A DNA stretch of 64,000 bases from Andrena cerasifolii (GCF_050908995.1 NC_135123.1:5146001-5210000), one strand, 5' to 3'; counted from the first letter of the stretch, positions 23,733 to 35,891 are shown. Notes: a model not told the origin generated them from the letters alone. Numbers and translations are program-made.

Positions 23733-24647
23733 AAGGTCTGGGTACACATATCACTCCAGTGACGATTATAAATGGGACGTAGAGGATCTCTTCTTCTTAC
23801 CAGTGGCACGTCGGCACGGAACCCTTATGGAACTGATAAGTGTACCCAGGGGGCTACCACTCTCATTTGCGATTTTGGAACAGTGTTTCAACTGCCACCT
23901 AGTCAGTTCCAATTTCTTCGAACTAAAATTCAATATGGCCGTGATCACGTGTTCATGGTGTATCTGTACTAAAGGCTGGAACAGACACATCAATCCTGTC
24001 AACAATCCTATCGAAAAATAAGTTTTCTAAATCAGTTTGACAGTAACAGGTATGTATATAGTTGAATATATATTTTTAATGTAGTATATGTCGTGACATA
24101 GCTCTATAAAAAAACATAATTTAAAAAGATATTCTACATATACTACATTAAAAATATATATTCAACTACATACATACCTGTTACTGACAAACTGATTTTA
24201 TAAAACTTATTTTTCGATAGGATTGTTTGGATTTCGTACGGTACTAGCTCGCATCAATCAACAATTCACAAACGCCATGCAATCCATGTCAATGGCGTAC
24301 GCCGTACACAGTACAGATGAATCATGAACACGTGATCACAGCCATATTGGATTTTAGTTCGAAAAAATTGGAACTGCCTAGGTGGCAGTTGAAACACTGT
24401 TCCAAAATCGCAAATGAGAGTGGTAGCCCCCTGAGTGTACCTAGCCATTGAAGGTGTGGTGTTTTTCTGATGAAAATGACTCCAAACGTGATATAATTCT
24501 GATTAATTTTAATGATTATAGTGGGCCAGGGCAGATCTACTATAGAGTACGGATATCTCTGAATAATCGACAGTGAAATCAGTGACACGGAACGGATATG
24601 GAATTGACACGAATCTGACACGGAACTGATAAGTGTGCCCCGGCCTT
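23733..24647. mobile_element. TA-flanked element interrupted by a hAT MITE
   Basis: Outer inverted ends AAGGTCTGGGTACACATATC and GATAAGTGTGCCCCGGCCTT, each next to TA. A second internal copy of the right end (GGAACTGATAAGTGTACC) occurs at 23831-23846, exactly where the hAT MITE 23847-24433 inserted. Either a tandem copy existed before insertion or the element ends there and its neighbour begins. Confidence 0.7.
23847..24433. mobile_element. hAT-type MITE with 8-bp duplication (family 1, copy 2)
   Basis: 587 bp; same ends as 11207-11718 (CAGGGGGCTACCACTCTC and inverted). Flanked by the perfect duplication AGTGTACC (23839-23846 and 24434-24441). Contains a secondary inverted AT-rich segment around 24050-24170. 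Confidence 0.93.
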
Positions 24648-25360
24648 TAGTCTTCACATTTCACCGGAGTAATTTATCACGCCATAAGATCACTAAATAG
24701 TAGCCAACGGTGCAGAGTCACAGACATATCCCGCCGCTATTTCGCTTTCAAAAGATTTATATACAAAAAAGTTTTAGGTTAACTAAATACAGTCATCAAG
24801 GAACTCTCGTAAATATTACAGGTTTTTTATACTTTGTCTCGGTTAACGGTAGCACATATTCAGAATCCGGTGATATCCGTATAAAATTAGTAGTTTTAAG
24901 TCCAGTACATATACGTATCCACTACTTTTATATTCAACTGGGTTCTCCACTATCTGCGATGTCGTTGTATTTTGTTTTCTTTTTTAAGAAGGTAATAAAT
25001 CTCTCGTTGGCACGTAAACGAGTCTAAGTCCACTTTTACCTCAAGCTTGAACAGTTTCTTTTTTGTTCCTTTTTGTGAATCGAAGCTGAAAATAAAAGTT
25101 TCTTTAAACATACATGTTATCAATTTTCACGTCCAAAATTTAACACCTGATCTTACATAGCATTTTAAATAATCTAAATGTCCTCTTGCAAATCTAATAA
25201 TTCTGACTTATACTCAATTGTCCACCCGCCAGTTAAATATTTTGTTTATTCAACGTGTTCGTTGCAACCGACAGCATTTCACGAATTTCAGTAATTTGCA
25301 GTTAAGTTTGTGAAAAATTTCTGACCCGTCCATAAACTTTGCATCACGTTACATTACACT

Positions 25361-25654
25361 CACGGTTCGCAGCGATTAATTGCAGTGAATGGAGGGGGAA
25401 ACACCTACAGAAGCGATGGTAATGTGTGCGTGAACTGACGCCAGCGCCAAGCCAGCCAAGTGGCGCCAACGCGAAGCTAACCGCGGCCAACCAGCGTCGA
25501 CAATCTATTTCCCGGCGACGCTGGTTGGCCGCGGTTAGCTTCGCGTTGGCGCCACTTGGCTGGCTTGGCGCTGGCGTCAGTTCACGCACACATTACCATC
25601 ACTCCTGTAGGTGTTTCCCCCTCCATTCACTGCAATTAATCGCTGTGAACCCTG
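25361..25654. mobile_element. Near-perfect palindromic hAT-type MITE (hairpin stem about 139 bp)
   Basis: 294 bp flanked by ATTACACT on both sides (25353-25360 and 25655-25662). The arms 25361-25499 and 25516-25654 are inverted copies with very few mismatches and a loop of about 15 bases. Ends read CACGGTTCGCAGCGATT and AATCGCTGTGAACCCTG. The core is GC-rich (GCGCCAACGCGAAGC). Two open frames across it are mirror images of each other, a by-product of the palindrome. Confidence 0.93.
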
Positions 25655-25882
25655 ATTACACTCCTCTGTACCCAGGCTTACCTGGAGGGAAGCACTTAAC
25701 GCAGTAATCACTGCAACACGAACTTTATTGTTGAATAATTATAAACTATTGAGAGTTTATACAAATCACCGAAAATAGGTTTGCGTTAGGTCTATGCAAA
25801 CGATCAAATATGGGTCAAATATTTTTCGATTGTCAACTTGCCTATGAATTTTTATCAAACTTGATTTGCAACGCCCCATATA

Positions 25883-26275
25883 CAGTGGCGGGCGGAAGAA
25901 AGTTTACAACTTTTAAAATCGCATAACTTTTTTTATAATTGGTCGAAACGACATCGCTGATTTCGGGAATTTCGCGATTTTTGACCTTATTCTACGATCT
26001 TTAAGCGTTTATAGCTTCTGAGCAACGTTAACCGATTTTGATGAAATTGTAGTTTTTTTGAATTTTCATTACAAGCTCACAAAAAAAAGTTTAAAAAACG
26101 ACATTTACTATTTTTTTTTGCTATTTCGACCAAGTGCATTTTTTTCAAAACGACGAAACACGTCAGTTAGCAAAATAATCCTTCTAGCTTCTAAAAAAAA
26201 ACTCATGTCGTTTGGATCAATTCTAAAATAGTTACACGATTTTAAAAGTTGTAAACTTTCCTTCGTCCGCCACTG
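25883..26275. mobile_element. Tc1/mariner-type MITE
   Basis: 393 bp, TA on each side. Ends CAGTGGCGGGCGGAAGAAAG and CTTTCCTTCGTCCGCCACTG with arms of about 40 bases continuing TTTACAACTTTTAAAATCG. CAGTG ends in a TA site are typical of Tc1/mariner. Confidence 0.92.
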
Positions 26276-27958
26276 TAGTCCCCTCATAAGACCGCCTCAT
26301 TCATGGTTTGTGTTACTAAAGCATATTTAGCACAAAATAATTTTGTAGTATAACTTAAGTTATACATTTTCGATATCAGCAGGTATTAAACTATAAGTCA
26401 ATATTGAATTCAGTATATCTTTTCTCTTTATATTAACTGCAAGCATATGTGAAAAATTCTACTACCTACGTCATATTTAAACAAATTTTTGGTGACTTCG
26501 AAGCCTTAATAAATTGCAAGACTTTAAAAAATGATTTCGAATTTGAAATTTACAAAATACTTTCGACTGTACAATTTGTTCTAAACGTATTCTTCTTAAC
26601 TACTATCAGCTACGTCAGCCAGCTAGTCTATAAAAAAAAACAATACAAAACTAAAAGTTTCGAGAAAATTGAAATTGAAAGAACATAAAAAAATTTCACT
26701 GTTTAGTTATTTAAACCGTGTTACAAAATCATTTGCACGAGCATGTACATTAAAATAATTCTTTCTCGTGCCTATATTCTTTCTTGTAAAATACGTTTTC
26801 AAACGTACAATCCCATTGTCGGAAACAGGGGACTTTCGTTGTTGGAGCCAACAAAAACGTCCTTTAATTAAAGTCCTCTTCGTTTGTCCAATCCGTTTCA
26901 CGTTCAGCTCTTTAATGGCGACGCTGCACACCCAAACCACCGCAAGTTCGAATAATTGTGAAAAAACGAGAGCCTGAATGTCGAACAACCATATTGGAGC
27001 AGAATGTGCTCATCTGTGTCCATCGAGAGAGGCTTTTTTGCCAACGAAAACACGGTAGAATATCGCCGCGATGTTTCCCGAGATAATATTGCCCTTGCGC
27101 CATCTTTCCAGTCACGGCTACTGTCTTCTTCCCGCCGATAAAGCACTTCGACTTCCGGGGAAAACAGAACACGAAAGGTTTATTCGGCAAATACTGAAGT
27201 CAAACAATTATAGGGTACAGGATGTACATTTACGGCGATGGTGCAGTAATCGTTGTTCAAACATGAGTGAAATAACAAGAGAAGGAAAAAAGTGTTATTG
27301 GAAACATAGTCTATATGGTACTTGTGTAGGTATGTAAGTGAAGTCTCTAATTTGTTTAAACCGAATGGTTCTAAAAGTTATATTGAAGCTTTAAAAATTT
27401 AATGAGATACAAGTCTGTGTAATGTAGAACCAGTTATGATAATGCAAAATAGGAACATGTTTGGTAATTACAGCATTGCAGGAGATGTTCAAAGCATAAT
27501 TTAAATTATTTTCGAGAGGGAACTAATAATAAGTGGGAGGAATCTCGTCTGAAAATTAATGAAGGTATCGCGAACGTATTTCTTGCCTCCATGTTATTGC
27601 TGATATTGAAATGATATTGAAATATTAATAAGTAGATTTCCATTGTATAAATAGTAAAGATTAATTCATTATTTTTAGAAACAATTACCTAAACTATTCA
27701 TACATATTTAAAACTTTTCATAGTTTATGCAAGAGCTGTTTCTCTGCTTCTTTCTGGCATTTGTTTTATTTGTTACGATGAGTTTTTTGCTGCATCTGTA
27801 CTAAGTAATAATGAGGATATTGTAACTTTAACAAGGTATATCAAAGTAAGGGAAATATTTAGCTTGCTGCTTATTTTAGTATAATAGTCTTAAATTATTG
27901 TATCCTGCCAAAATCTGTGTAAATTATTGGCCACCTAATTTAAGAAATAAAATTTATA

Positions 27959-28175
27959 CAGGGTGCCCCAGATTAAGTGGGAAATATTTTAGGAGTGACA
28001 TCAGCACATCTAAATATTAAAAAAAAATCAAATAAACATACGTCCTATTTGATTTTCATTAGCTATAACTCGAAAACAAAGTGAAACAGTTCATATGTAT
28101 ATATGAACTATTTTTATTGTTTATACGTGCTTAAGTCACCCCTAAAATATTTCTCACTTATTCTGTGGCACCCTG
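27959..28175. mobile_element. Tc1/mariner-type MITE
   Basis: 217 bp, TA on each side; ends CAGGGTGCCCCAGATTAAGT and ATTCTGTGGCACCCTG, then inverted AATATTTTAGGAGTGAC / GTCACCCCTAAAATATT. Confidence 0.9.
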
Positions 28176-28718
28176 TATAATTTATATTCACACTCAAATA
28201 TATATATGTATATATTCATCAATTTCGGAGTGAAATGAATCTTGTGATCCAAATTCTATTTTAATACTCTGCTGTTATATATTATTAAATGAGTCTCGCA
28301 ATAACATCATCTTACTTGTCAGAAGAAACTGGTTTTAGCACCGAATTAAAAAGTTAAAATAATTCAGTTGCAAAACGTTGAAGAATCGAGCTCAGAGGAA
28401 AAATTAACGAAACACTTCACAGGAACGAAAGTAACGACTTAGAGGAAAATTATATTCCTAAAAATAATAATTCTGCTCTTTCTGAACGCGGGTACCTACG
28501 AAGTGTCACGCGAAGTGGAAAGAGGAAAAGTAATCTTCTGGAAGTACTCCCTTCTAAAGAAAACATGCTTGTGAGAAGCATTAGAAAGTTGAACTGTAGT
28601 AAGAAGAAAATAATTAAGTTTTTATATGCCTTCTAGCTCGTGAATATAATAGTAATGTAACAAGTTATCGTTTTTTGCGTGTATTAAAATGTAATCGTTG
28701 GTGTAACTACTTACTTAA

Positions 28719-29203
28719 GGGGGTAGTGGACTATCGGATACGTAAAATCGTTAGTTTCTTTGACGCTAATTTACTTTGATACCTAACAATCGTTATAGTC
28801 GTGCTTTTGACAATCTATTGTGGGCATGTTTGCGAGTATTTACAACAAAAAATATCGTCGGAATGTGTAAAATTGTCGAAGTTATTAATCGTTCTAATAC
28901 ATCTCCTTCTAATTAATTCGCAAAAAATACTTGATTTTCGAGTGATCTGACTGCTTAAGTCAGTGGTGCACAGGGAGCCGTTTTTAGCGCCTAGCTGTGA
29001 GTAACCCGTCTGTCTCGTTGCTAAGGTTAGAATCGGTGAGGCGAACTGCAGTAGTGTATATAGCTGGGTTTAAGTCATACCAAATGCACGTACACTACTG
29101 CAGTTCGCCTCACCGATTCTAACCTTAGCAACGGGACAGGCGGGTTGCTCGCAGCTAGGCGCTAAAAACGGCTCCCTGGGCACCCCTGGCCTAAGTAGTC
29201 CCC
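28719..29203. mobile_element. TTAA-flanked element containing a nested hAT MITE
   Basis: TTAA at 28715-28718 and 29204-29207, ends GGGGGTAGTGGAC and AGTAGTCCCC. Interrupted by the hAT element 28961-29188. The fragment at 10546-10602 shows the uninterrupted right part. Confidence 0.7.
28961..29188. mobile_element. Palindromic hAT-type MITE nested in a TTAA element
   Basis: 228 bp, CAGTGGTGCACAGGGAGCCG to CGGCTCCCTGGGCACCCCTG, arms of about 100 bases (GCCTAGCTG..., CGATTCTAACCTTAGCAACG). Flanks GCTTAAGT and GCCTAAGT match at seven of eight bases. Confidence 0.88.
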
Positions 29204-29375
29204 TTAAGAACATCGATTTAACGAATACTGTGTCCACGAATTAATTCTGATAATTAAATATCTATATTATATCCTTTATCTATATTATTCCTAATCTATA
29301 TTATAACCTTTGTAAGTGCTGACTTTCTCCCGTTTTCAACATGGATAACGAGAAAACTGTGCAACGCCCCTGGAA

Positions 29376-29860
29376 CATGGACCTAAGAATTAAATGGACG
29401 GAGCACAAAGTCTCAACATGGACGAGGGGGTCGCGCCAGTCGACCGGGAAGAGAGGTTATGGTGGACGACTTGTGATTAGCGGAGTAGTGCGCATGCGTC
29501 GCGCTTTATTTGAACCGGAATGCTTATATAGGGTGTATTAAAATATGCTTATATGTATAAAACTATACATATATATGTACATACATATGAGCCCCTCAAT
29601 TGACGAGTGGCATAAGTTTTACCAAGTCTTAAGACACCAAAATATAAAGTTGCAATTACGTATTACATTTCAAACTCAACGACAAACTTAACCATAAAAA
29701 AAATATGAAAGAGGCAATGCCTCTTACCAATGATACGTCACTTTCATTAACCAATCACCGATCGTCCACCACCGCATGCGCAGTATCATGCACCCCCCCT
29801 ACTTATACGAGCTTAGGCCCCTCAGCTTTTTGCTCCGTCCATTTAATTCTTAGCTCCATG
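29376..29860. mobile_element. MITE with 8-bp duplication and P-element-like CATGG ends
   Basis: 485 bp flanked by CCCTGGAA at 29368-29375 and 29861-29868. Inverted ends CATGGACCTAAGAATTAAAT and ATTTAATTCTTAGCTCCATG, about 29 of 30 bases matching. An 8-bp duplication is shared by hAT and P; the CATG start favours P, but this is not decisive. Confidence 0.8.
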
Positions 29861-31418
29861 CCCTGGAAGGATTTCTCACAATCAAATTATACAGAAAGGT
29901 TATTGCGTGCAATCTAATCGGATTTGCTCTCGAATGGCAAATCATTTAACATCATTACACGCGTGGCTTGTAGTGCCTTTCGTCACGCGCTGGTAACTTA
30001 CGTGACACGCACCCCTTTTAAATTAAATATTTCACTTAACACGGTGTATAATTTTATGGCGGTCAAGTGCCCGCCGATCGACAGGCTGGGCACGCACGCT
30101 CGCGGAAATTCTGCTTCGCAAAATAGGATTTCCTCGAATGTTCTGTAATTATTCGTACGAGTACCAGGTTGTATTGGATTTTGAATCCTAACGAATGTAT
30201 CGTTTATTGAAACTTCAATCAATGTTTGCAAATTTTTTCAATTTTACAACTAACGAGTGACCAAAAATATTAATATTGAAATTAAAAAAAATATGTAATA
30301 TAGTGCAATTTATTTTAGAAATCGTTGCTGGTGCCATACAGTTTATATGAGAACATTGTAATTCATAAAAACATACATTTGGTGAATGAATACATGGTAT
30401 ACCATTCTTTACACATCAAGTGTTTTAGTAAAGAAAATATTAGATTAGGTTTCACGATTTTTTTCTCAGATTTTTACTCCGACACTTGGGTCGATATTAT
30501 ATACAATCTGACTTTTTAGTTTAACGTAATAACATAATCGCCCTTTCGTTTCACAAACTCCGAATTTGTTAGCTAAACCATTACGTCGCGACTGTAAAGC
30601 TTCTGAGTTTTTCATTGAATTATTGAATTATTTCCAGGATGTCGAAATTTTCAATGAACTGTAAAATGTTTCATAGCTTCCCGATATTATAGAAGTTTTG
30701 GAGTTGTGACTGAGGAATTGTTAAATATGTACTATGATTTTGGCAAAAGTACAAACCTTTTATTTTTGATGATTTTTTTAATTAACTTAACTAAAAGTTG
30801 ATGTTTATTAAAATATATAAAATCTTATTGTGTCAATGTTTATAGTAATGCTATATCATAACTGTAATTTCAAAACAAATAATATAGACTTCTTTCGCAT
30901 ATATTTGGAAGGTATACATATAGATTAACTAAATTACGTACGTCAAAACAATTAATAGAAGGCATACACACACCTGAATGCTAAATTTTTACCACTTTGT
31001 CAATGTAAGCAAAAGTGACCATTTTAAAGATACATATCCGCGAACTTTTAAGAAACATCAGTTTGAGGAAGAAATTTGAAGTTTTATTACGGAAGTAAAA
31101 GTTCCAAGCTAATCATAAATATCTTTTAGCGTTAACATTCCAATTACTTGCCCACCTACAACACAATAAATTCTACAAAAATTTATATTCTCTTGTTTAA
31201 CAAATACTAATTTTTTTTAGCAAAAGAAAATTAGTAGAAATTTACATAAAAAAAATTCACTTTGATAATTACTCACTTTGGTAATTTTTCACTTTGGTAA
31301 TTACTCAACAGCTAATTGAAAATTTGAACATGATAGATAAGACTTGTATGTGTGTGGTTTTTAGTAGTCTCACCTTAACCTAAAGGCATTAGACATTTAG
31401 CGTTCATTTCATAAATTA

Positions 31419-31745
31419 TCTATACTTATATATCTAATCATTATTGTCACTGATTCATCACCGTCCAGCCCAAACCGCTGACCCTAGAAACATGAAATTC
31501 GGAGGATATATTCCTTTTGCGACGTAGGTGCTCGATAAGAAGGGGTAAAAAGGGGTGAAATGTGTTTTCCGGAACTCCTTATGATTTCTCAGGCCCGATT
31601 AGATATCATCTTGGTTTTTACTTACAAAGGTTACCCACATAAATAGCTAAAAACCAATTTCACGATTTTCCCCTAATCAACCCCTAGGGGGTGGTGAAAA
31701 GGAGTGAAATGTGTTTTCTAGTAGTTTGCTAGTAGCCTATAAGTT
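31419..31745 (+). mobile_element. Possible Helitron 5' end and flank
   Basis: TATCTATACTTATATATCTA at about 31418 followed by CAGCCCAAACCGCTGACC and a GGGGTGAAA-rich stretch, a text common to abundant insect repeats that I associate with Helitrons. The right boundary is not identified. Confidence 0.35.
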
Positions 31746-32079
31746 AATATAAAAAATTTTGAATCCCAATAACTCCACCTCCTTTTGGCATCATATAACA
31801 GTAAAACTTATAATAAAGGTTCACTAATCCTCGCCATTATCAATCATTTGTCACTCAAAAACAAAAAAACTGACGTTCACAAATTTAAATGTGAAAATAC
31901 CCTGCCATTTAATCTAAACTAATAATTCAAAGCGATCAAATTTATAAGGCAAACTTTCATAATTACAAACCACAAACAGTTCTAGTACCTATCCAGGTAT
32001 TGTTCCAAATAAGAACAACCTGTTATCGAATGAAGTTCATATTTTTGCACACGCATTCATCGGATTTAAACACCGCTTA

Positions 32080-32325
32080 GGGTGGATGCACCATTTGTGG
32101 CCACTTTAAGATACTGTACCAGTTTCGATCACTTCCAAAAAAAAAATATAATATTTTTCCGTGTAAGCAATAAGTGTAACCTTATATTTCTGGCGGTACA
32201 CTAAGCAAAATATTTACGATGTGAAATTCTCCAGAAAAATAATGATCTGCAAGCGCCATTTAAAAATGAGATAATTAAGCGCATGGCCAAAAACAGTGCA
32301 GCGGCCACAAACGGTACATCCACCC
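32080..32325. mobile_element. TA-flanked MITE
   Basis: 246 bp with TA on each side; ends GGGTGGATGCACCATTTGTG and CACAAACGGTACATCCACCC. Confidence 0.85.
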
Positions 32326-32409
32326 TAGCAATATTTCGGGTAACAAGAGCTGAGCTATACGCTCAGCAATATGTTCAGCCGGTTGGACGTCGAATAAAAT
32401 TTCGTTGAG

Positions 32410-32900
32410 AGAAATGGTGTTCTACTACACGTCGAGGACCGACGGTCCAGCTCCAGTACAAACAAATCCCGTTGTTCGGTACACTCTTGCGATCTCCGAT
32501 TTGGCGCGTTTCAACATTGATCGATGCAATCCCGCGAGCCGCCGCGGGGATTTAGGGTTGCGTTTTTTCGAGCATGGCGACGCACGTGGCGCCACGACCG
32601 TGACACTTATCGACGCGAATCACGGACGGGGGCCTAGGGACTTTGGCGGCGCGCCAGGATGCAGGGGCCGTGAATTGCACCGCGCGCCCCCAGCGTCGAA
32701 TCGCTCAACGGTATGAATGAAACGATGACCGAGGCGTCGCCCGTTTCATATGCTCCGTTGAGTCGAACCGCGACCACGAAAACGTTTCCCGCCGGTGGCA
32801 CAGTTTACAGGGCACCGTGCGGGTAAATCCGTATTTGTAAAATTCTCCACCCTCCGGCGAATATTCCGCAATAAATCGGAGCTTCATTGCGCGCAAATAG
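32410..32900. other. GC- and CpG-rich intronic block, non-repetitive
   Basis: Strong rise in G+C with many CG dinucleotides (CGAGCCGCCGCGGGGA, GGCGGCGCGCCAGG) and no inverted ends or target duplications. Lies 3 kb before the maturation-site exon. Could be a regulatory element, an alternative first exon or unrecognised non-coding transcript. Confidence 0.3.
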
Positions 32901-33110
32901 GGGATATTAAAAATGTTTAATAACCGTCCCTCCGTTAATGGAAACTGAATTGGTTTTAATCTCTTTACGCGCGCATCCCCCGATCCAGCGACGGTTTAAA
33001 AAAATTATTTAAACAGCTTTGACCGGCACAACTTTATTCCCGGTGAAGTTGCTTATGAGATTTAAAGTTCACTCTCATCCTTTTACATGGAACCGTACGC
33101 TTATTTTCGT

Positions 33111-33737
33111 TTAAGGGGGGACCCCACCCAGAAGCCGCTAAAAAGTTTCGGATTTTTTTGTTCGTATAAATAAATATTGGGCTTGGATTTTTTACATAGT
33201 GTTAAAGCAATCTTTATTTTCATCGAATTTTTTTATGGAAAATTGTACGAAATGGCGGCGAACAAAATGCTTTCCGGAGCACTGCAAAAACTGGCCCACA
33301 CTCCCGGAAATGACTGGATCATCTGAGACGGAAATACGACAAAGATATACAAATAGGAATATATTCTCTGCAACCTAGAGTAAGGTTTTCTCAAAACTCG
33401 AATTGTTTTGGAAATTGTAGCAGTTTGGAGAGTTGACTTTAATTGTTTATATAAAAATTTGCACTGAAATGCTTGTAAAAAATCGAATAATTGAAATATC
33501 AATAAAATCCTGCGCTAAATAGGTTGTAGAGAATATATTCCTGTTTATATATCTTTGTTGTATTTCCTTCTCAAAAGGTCCGGTTATTTCCGGGAGTGTG
33601 GGCCAATTTTTGAAAAAAAAATTCTATTAAAAATAAAGATTGCTTTATCACTATGTAAAAAATCCAAGCCCAATATTTTTATTTATACGAACAAAAATAA
33701 CCGAAACTTTTCAGTGGCTTCTGGGTAGGATACTTAA
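33111..33737. mobile_element. TTAA-ended long palindromic MITE
   Basis: TTAAGGGGGGACCCCACCCA at left, and GGGTAGGATACTTAA at right. Practically the whole 627 bp folds back on itself, for example GGGCTTGGATTTTTTACATA against TATGTAAAAAATCCAAGCCC, and TGGCCCACACTCCCGG against CCGGGAGTGTGGGCCA. Confidence 0.88.
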
Positions 33738-34033
33738 AGCAAATGTAAAAATGTTAATTTTTATATTATATAGCAAAATGTTCCAAAAACGTGTAAATGT
33801 TCCCCCAGTTCACGGTAATTGACACTAATGCCTGCGGTGTCATGTAGACGCGACGATGCATTATAAACAGTTCGGGACAATTAACTTTATCCCTACAATT
33901 TATAGAGGGTGTTCGGTAGCTGGCGGTATAATTAAGCCGAAAACGTAGAATAATATTTTTTTATCCGGGGCTTGGTTTTCGAGAAAATAGACTTTAAATA
34001 TTCGCTGGGGTATTTATGGAATCGCATTAAATT

Positions 34034-34193
34034 AATTGAGGCAGTGAGAGCAACAACGGACTAACCCACAATTTTTTTTCGAAATTGAGTTAATAGCAAT
34101 AACGAATTCCAACAGGCTCTACTAATCATATAAAATAGGAAAAACATATTTTTTAACGTGGGTTAGTCCGTTGTCGCTCTTACTGCCTTAATT
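34034..34193. mobile_element. Short palindromic MITE
   Basis: AATTGAGGCAGTGAGAGCAA...CGGACTAACCCACA inverted at the right as TGGGTTAGTCCG...CTGCCTTAATT; 160 bp; lies inside the 33905-35395 repeat. Confidence 0.75.
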
Positions 34194-34794
34194 GTGTATT
34201 CCGAAGAAATTACAATTAAGGCAAGGCAATTACTAATTTCGAGCTATTAAGGTAGTTCCTGCACATTTTACTAAATTCAAGAATTCTTTTAAATTTCGTT
34301 CGAAACTAATTTCGAATACAAGAAACCCTTGTACAAAGTTTAAAATCGATTTACCGCATAGTTATCGAGAAATTGTTAATTAAGGTTGGTGCATTTTAAC
34401 ACAGTGGCATGTGGCAGAGTCAGAAAAAGGGGGTTATAGTTTCAGTTTTTCTTCTGAAACGGGAAAACTATATTCAAGAAGTGTACCAAAATTGGCACAG
34501 AAGTTCACCGAAATGTCACGAAATGACTTTATTAATTTCTGCGAAACTGACCACATGGTTTCTTCGTAAATGCCCATAAAACGTAGGTTTACGTGCAAAT
34601 ATTTTAGAAATTACGTGGAGCAGTCGACGTGGCAACGTCGCACAATCGACATGTTCAGATATTTAAATAGCGAACGACGATTCAAATTCATATGAACATT
34701 TTTTCTGACATTTTTTGGTTATAAAAGACGCTACGAATGAATGCGACGTTGCCAGATCTGCTGCTCCAATTCACCACGCTAACCAATTTAATAT

Positions 34795-34965
34795 TCTATT
34801 TTCGTATTACAATTATTTATATTAACTATATCAATTATATATTAACTATAACAATTATTTATGTTATTTATATAAATAATTGTAATATGTATATATATAT
34901 ATATCACGTATATATATATATATTACAATTATTATTATATATATATATACGTGATGTTAAAAATT
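34795..34965. repeat. TA-rich low-complexity repeat
   Basis: Runs of TATATA with ATAATTGTAATA and ATTATTTATAT motifs in both orientations; able to form AT-only hairpins. Confidence 0.8.
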
Positions 34966-35891
34966 ATTATTATTATTTCTATAGTACCATATTACTTTAT
35001 ATTTATCGTTTATTACCCAACTCTAATTTTACTAACATGGCTGGGAACTACCTTAAAAGAAGTAATTAATATAGCGTTTGATAAATTAAAACAGCAGAAT
35101 ACGCTAAAACGCGTTCATATAAATTTAATTGAATGAACAGAAATGTGTATTCGGCAGAATGAACAGTATTTTCAACAATTTCTATAGTAATACAATTTAT
35201 TTTATTCTGTTTTATTGTGTATTCTTCATCACCCAGGACAGTAAACACAACTCTGAACCGAGACAGTAGCGAATACTTAAAGTCGATTTTCTCGAAAACC
35301 AAGACTAGTATAAAAAAAATATTATTCTATCTTTTCGACTAATTTTCTCATGTAAAATCACCCCCTTCCCAGTTATACCACCAATTACGTGGCAACCATA
35401 GTCCTTACCCTCGATAATTACCTAATTAATTTACATTTCGAGTATATTTCTTCAATTAAATTGATTAAATGTATATGAAGTATTATAACAATCCTCATAA
35501 TTTTTTAGCCATTCCTGCTAAATTGCTAAAAAAAAAAGTTAAATACGTTGAAACGACAATGTTTAAAAATTACGGTTAAAATCACGGTTAATTAATTAAC
35601 CGTGTCAAGACCTTTGATTTTTTCATTAAGTAAATATTCGAGTTACCTAAAAATGATTCTTGAAATGCAACTAAAATTACAAATTACGAAAGCAAAGCGC
35701 TGTCTTCCTTGCAACATAGAAGAAAATAAAAAAAAACTAGAAATTTAACTATTTCACGAAATCAATCGACAGCAAGCGTATTACTGAGAAATTAGATTTA
35801 TGCTGCGTACTCGCTCGGGGAATTGCCCAGGCCCCAGTTTCCGAAACGCGAGCGCCATTGATTATAGAGAGATCTTTCTCTATTTTTGCAG

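Larger units (their letters stand above)
33905..35395. mobile_element. Composite element with about 110-bp diverged inverted ends
   Basis: Left CGAAAACGTAGAATAATATT then CTTGGTTTTCGAGAAAATAG is repeated inverted at 35255-35335, and outer GGTATAA / TTATACC motifs also match. It contains the short palindrome 34034-34193 and a TA-rich microsatellite. Boundaries approximate. Confidence 0.65.
22248..35891 (+). other. Fur2: 13.6-kb Fur2 intron
   Basis: Contains at least a dozen repeat insertions (22856, 23733/23847, 25361, 25883, 27959, 28719/28961, 29376, 31419, 32080, 33111, 33905). Non-repeat stretches 24700-25350, 26280-27950, 28180-28710 and 29870-31410 are AT-rich without recognisable features. 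A GC- and CpG-rich block at about 32410-32900 stands out. Confidence 0.8.

Noticed and set aside
25344..25707. Two overlapping frames on opposite strands with nearly identical proteins
   Set aside because: The identity is produced by the palindromic MITE 25361-25654, not by duplicated genes.
32405..32716. 103-codon open frame in the CpG-rich block
   Set aside because: Open frame expected from high GC; no domain, splice signals or conserved words.
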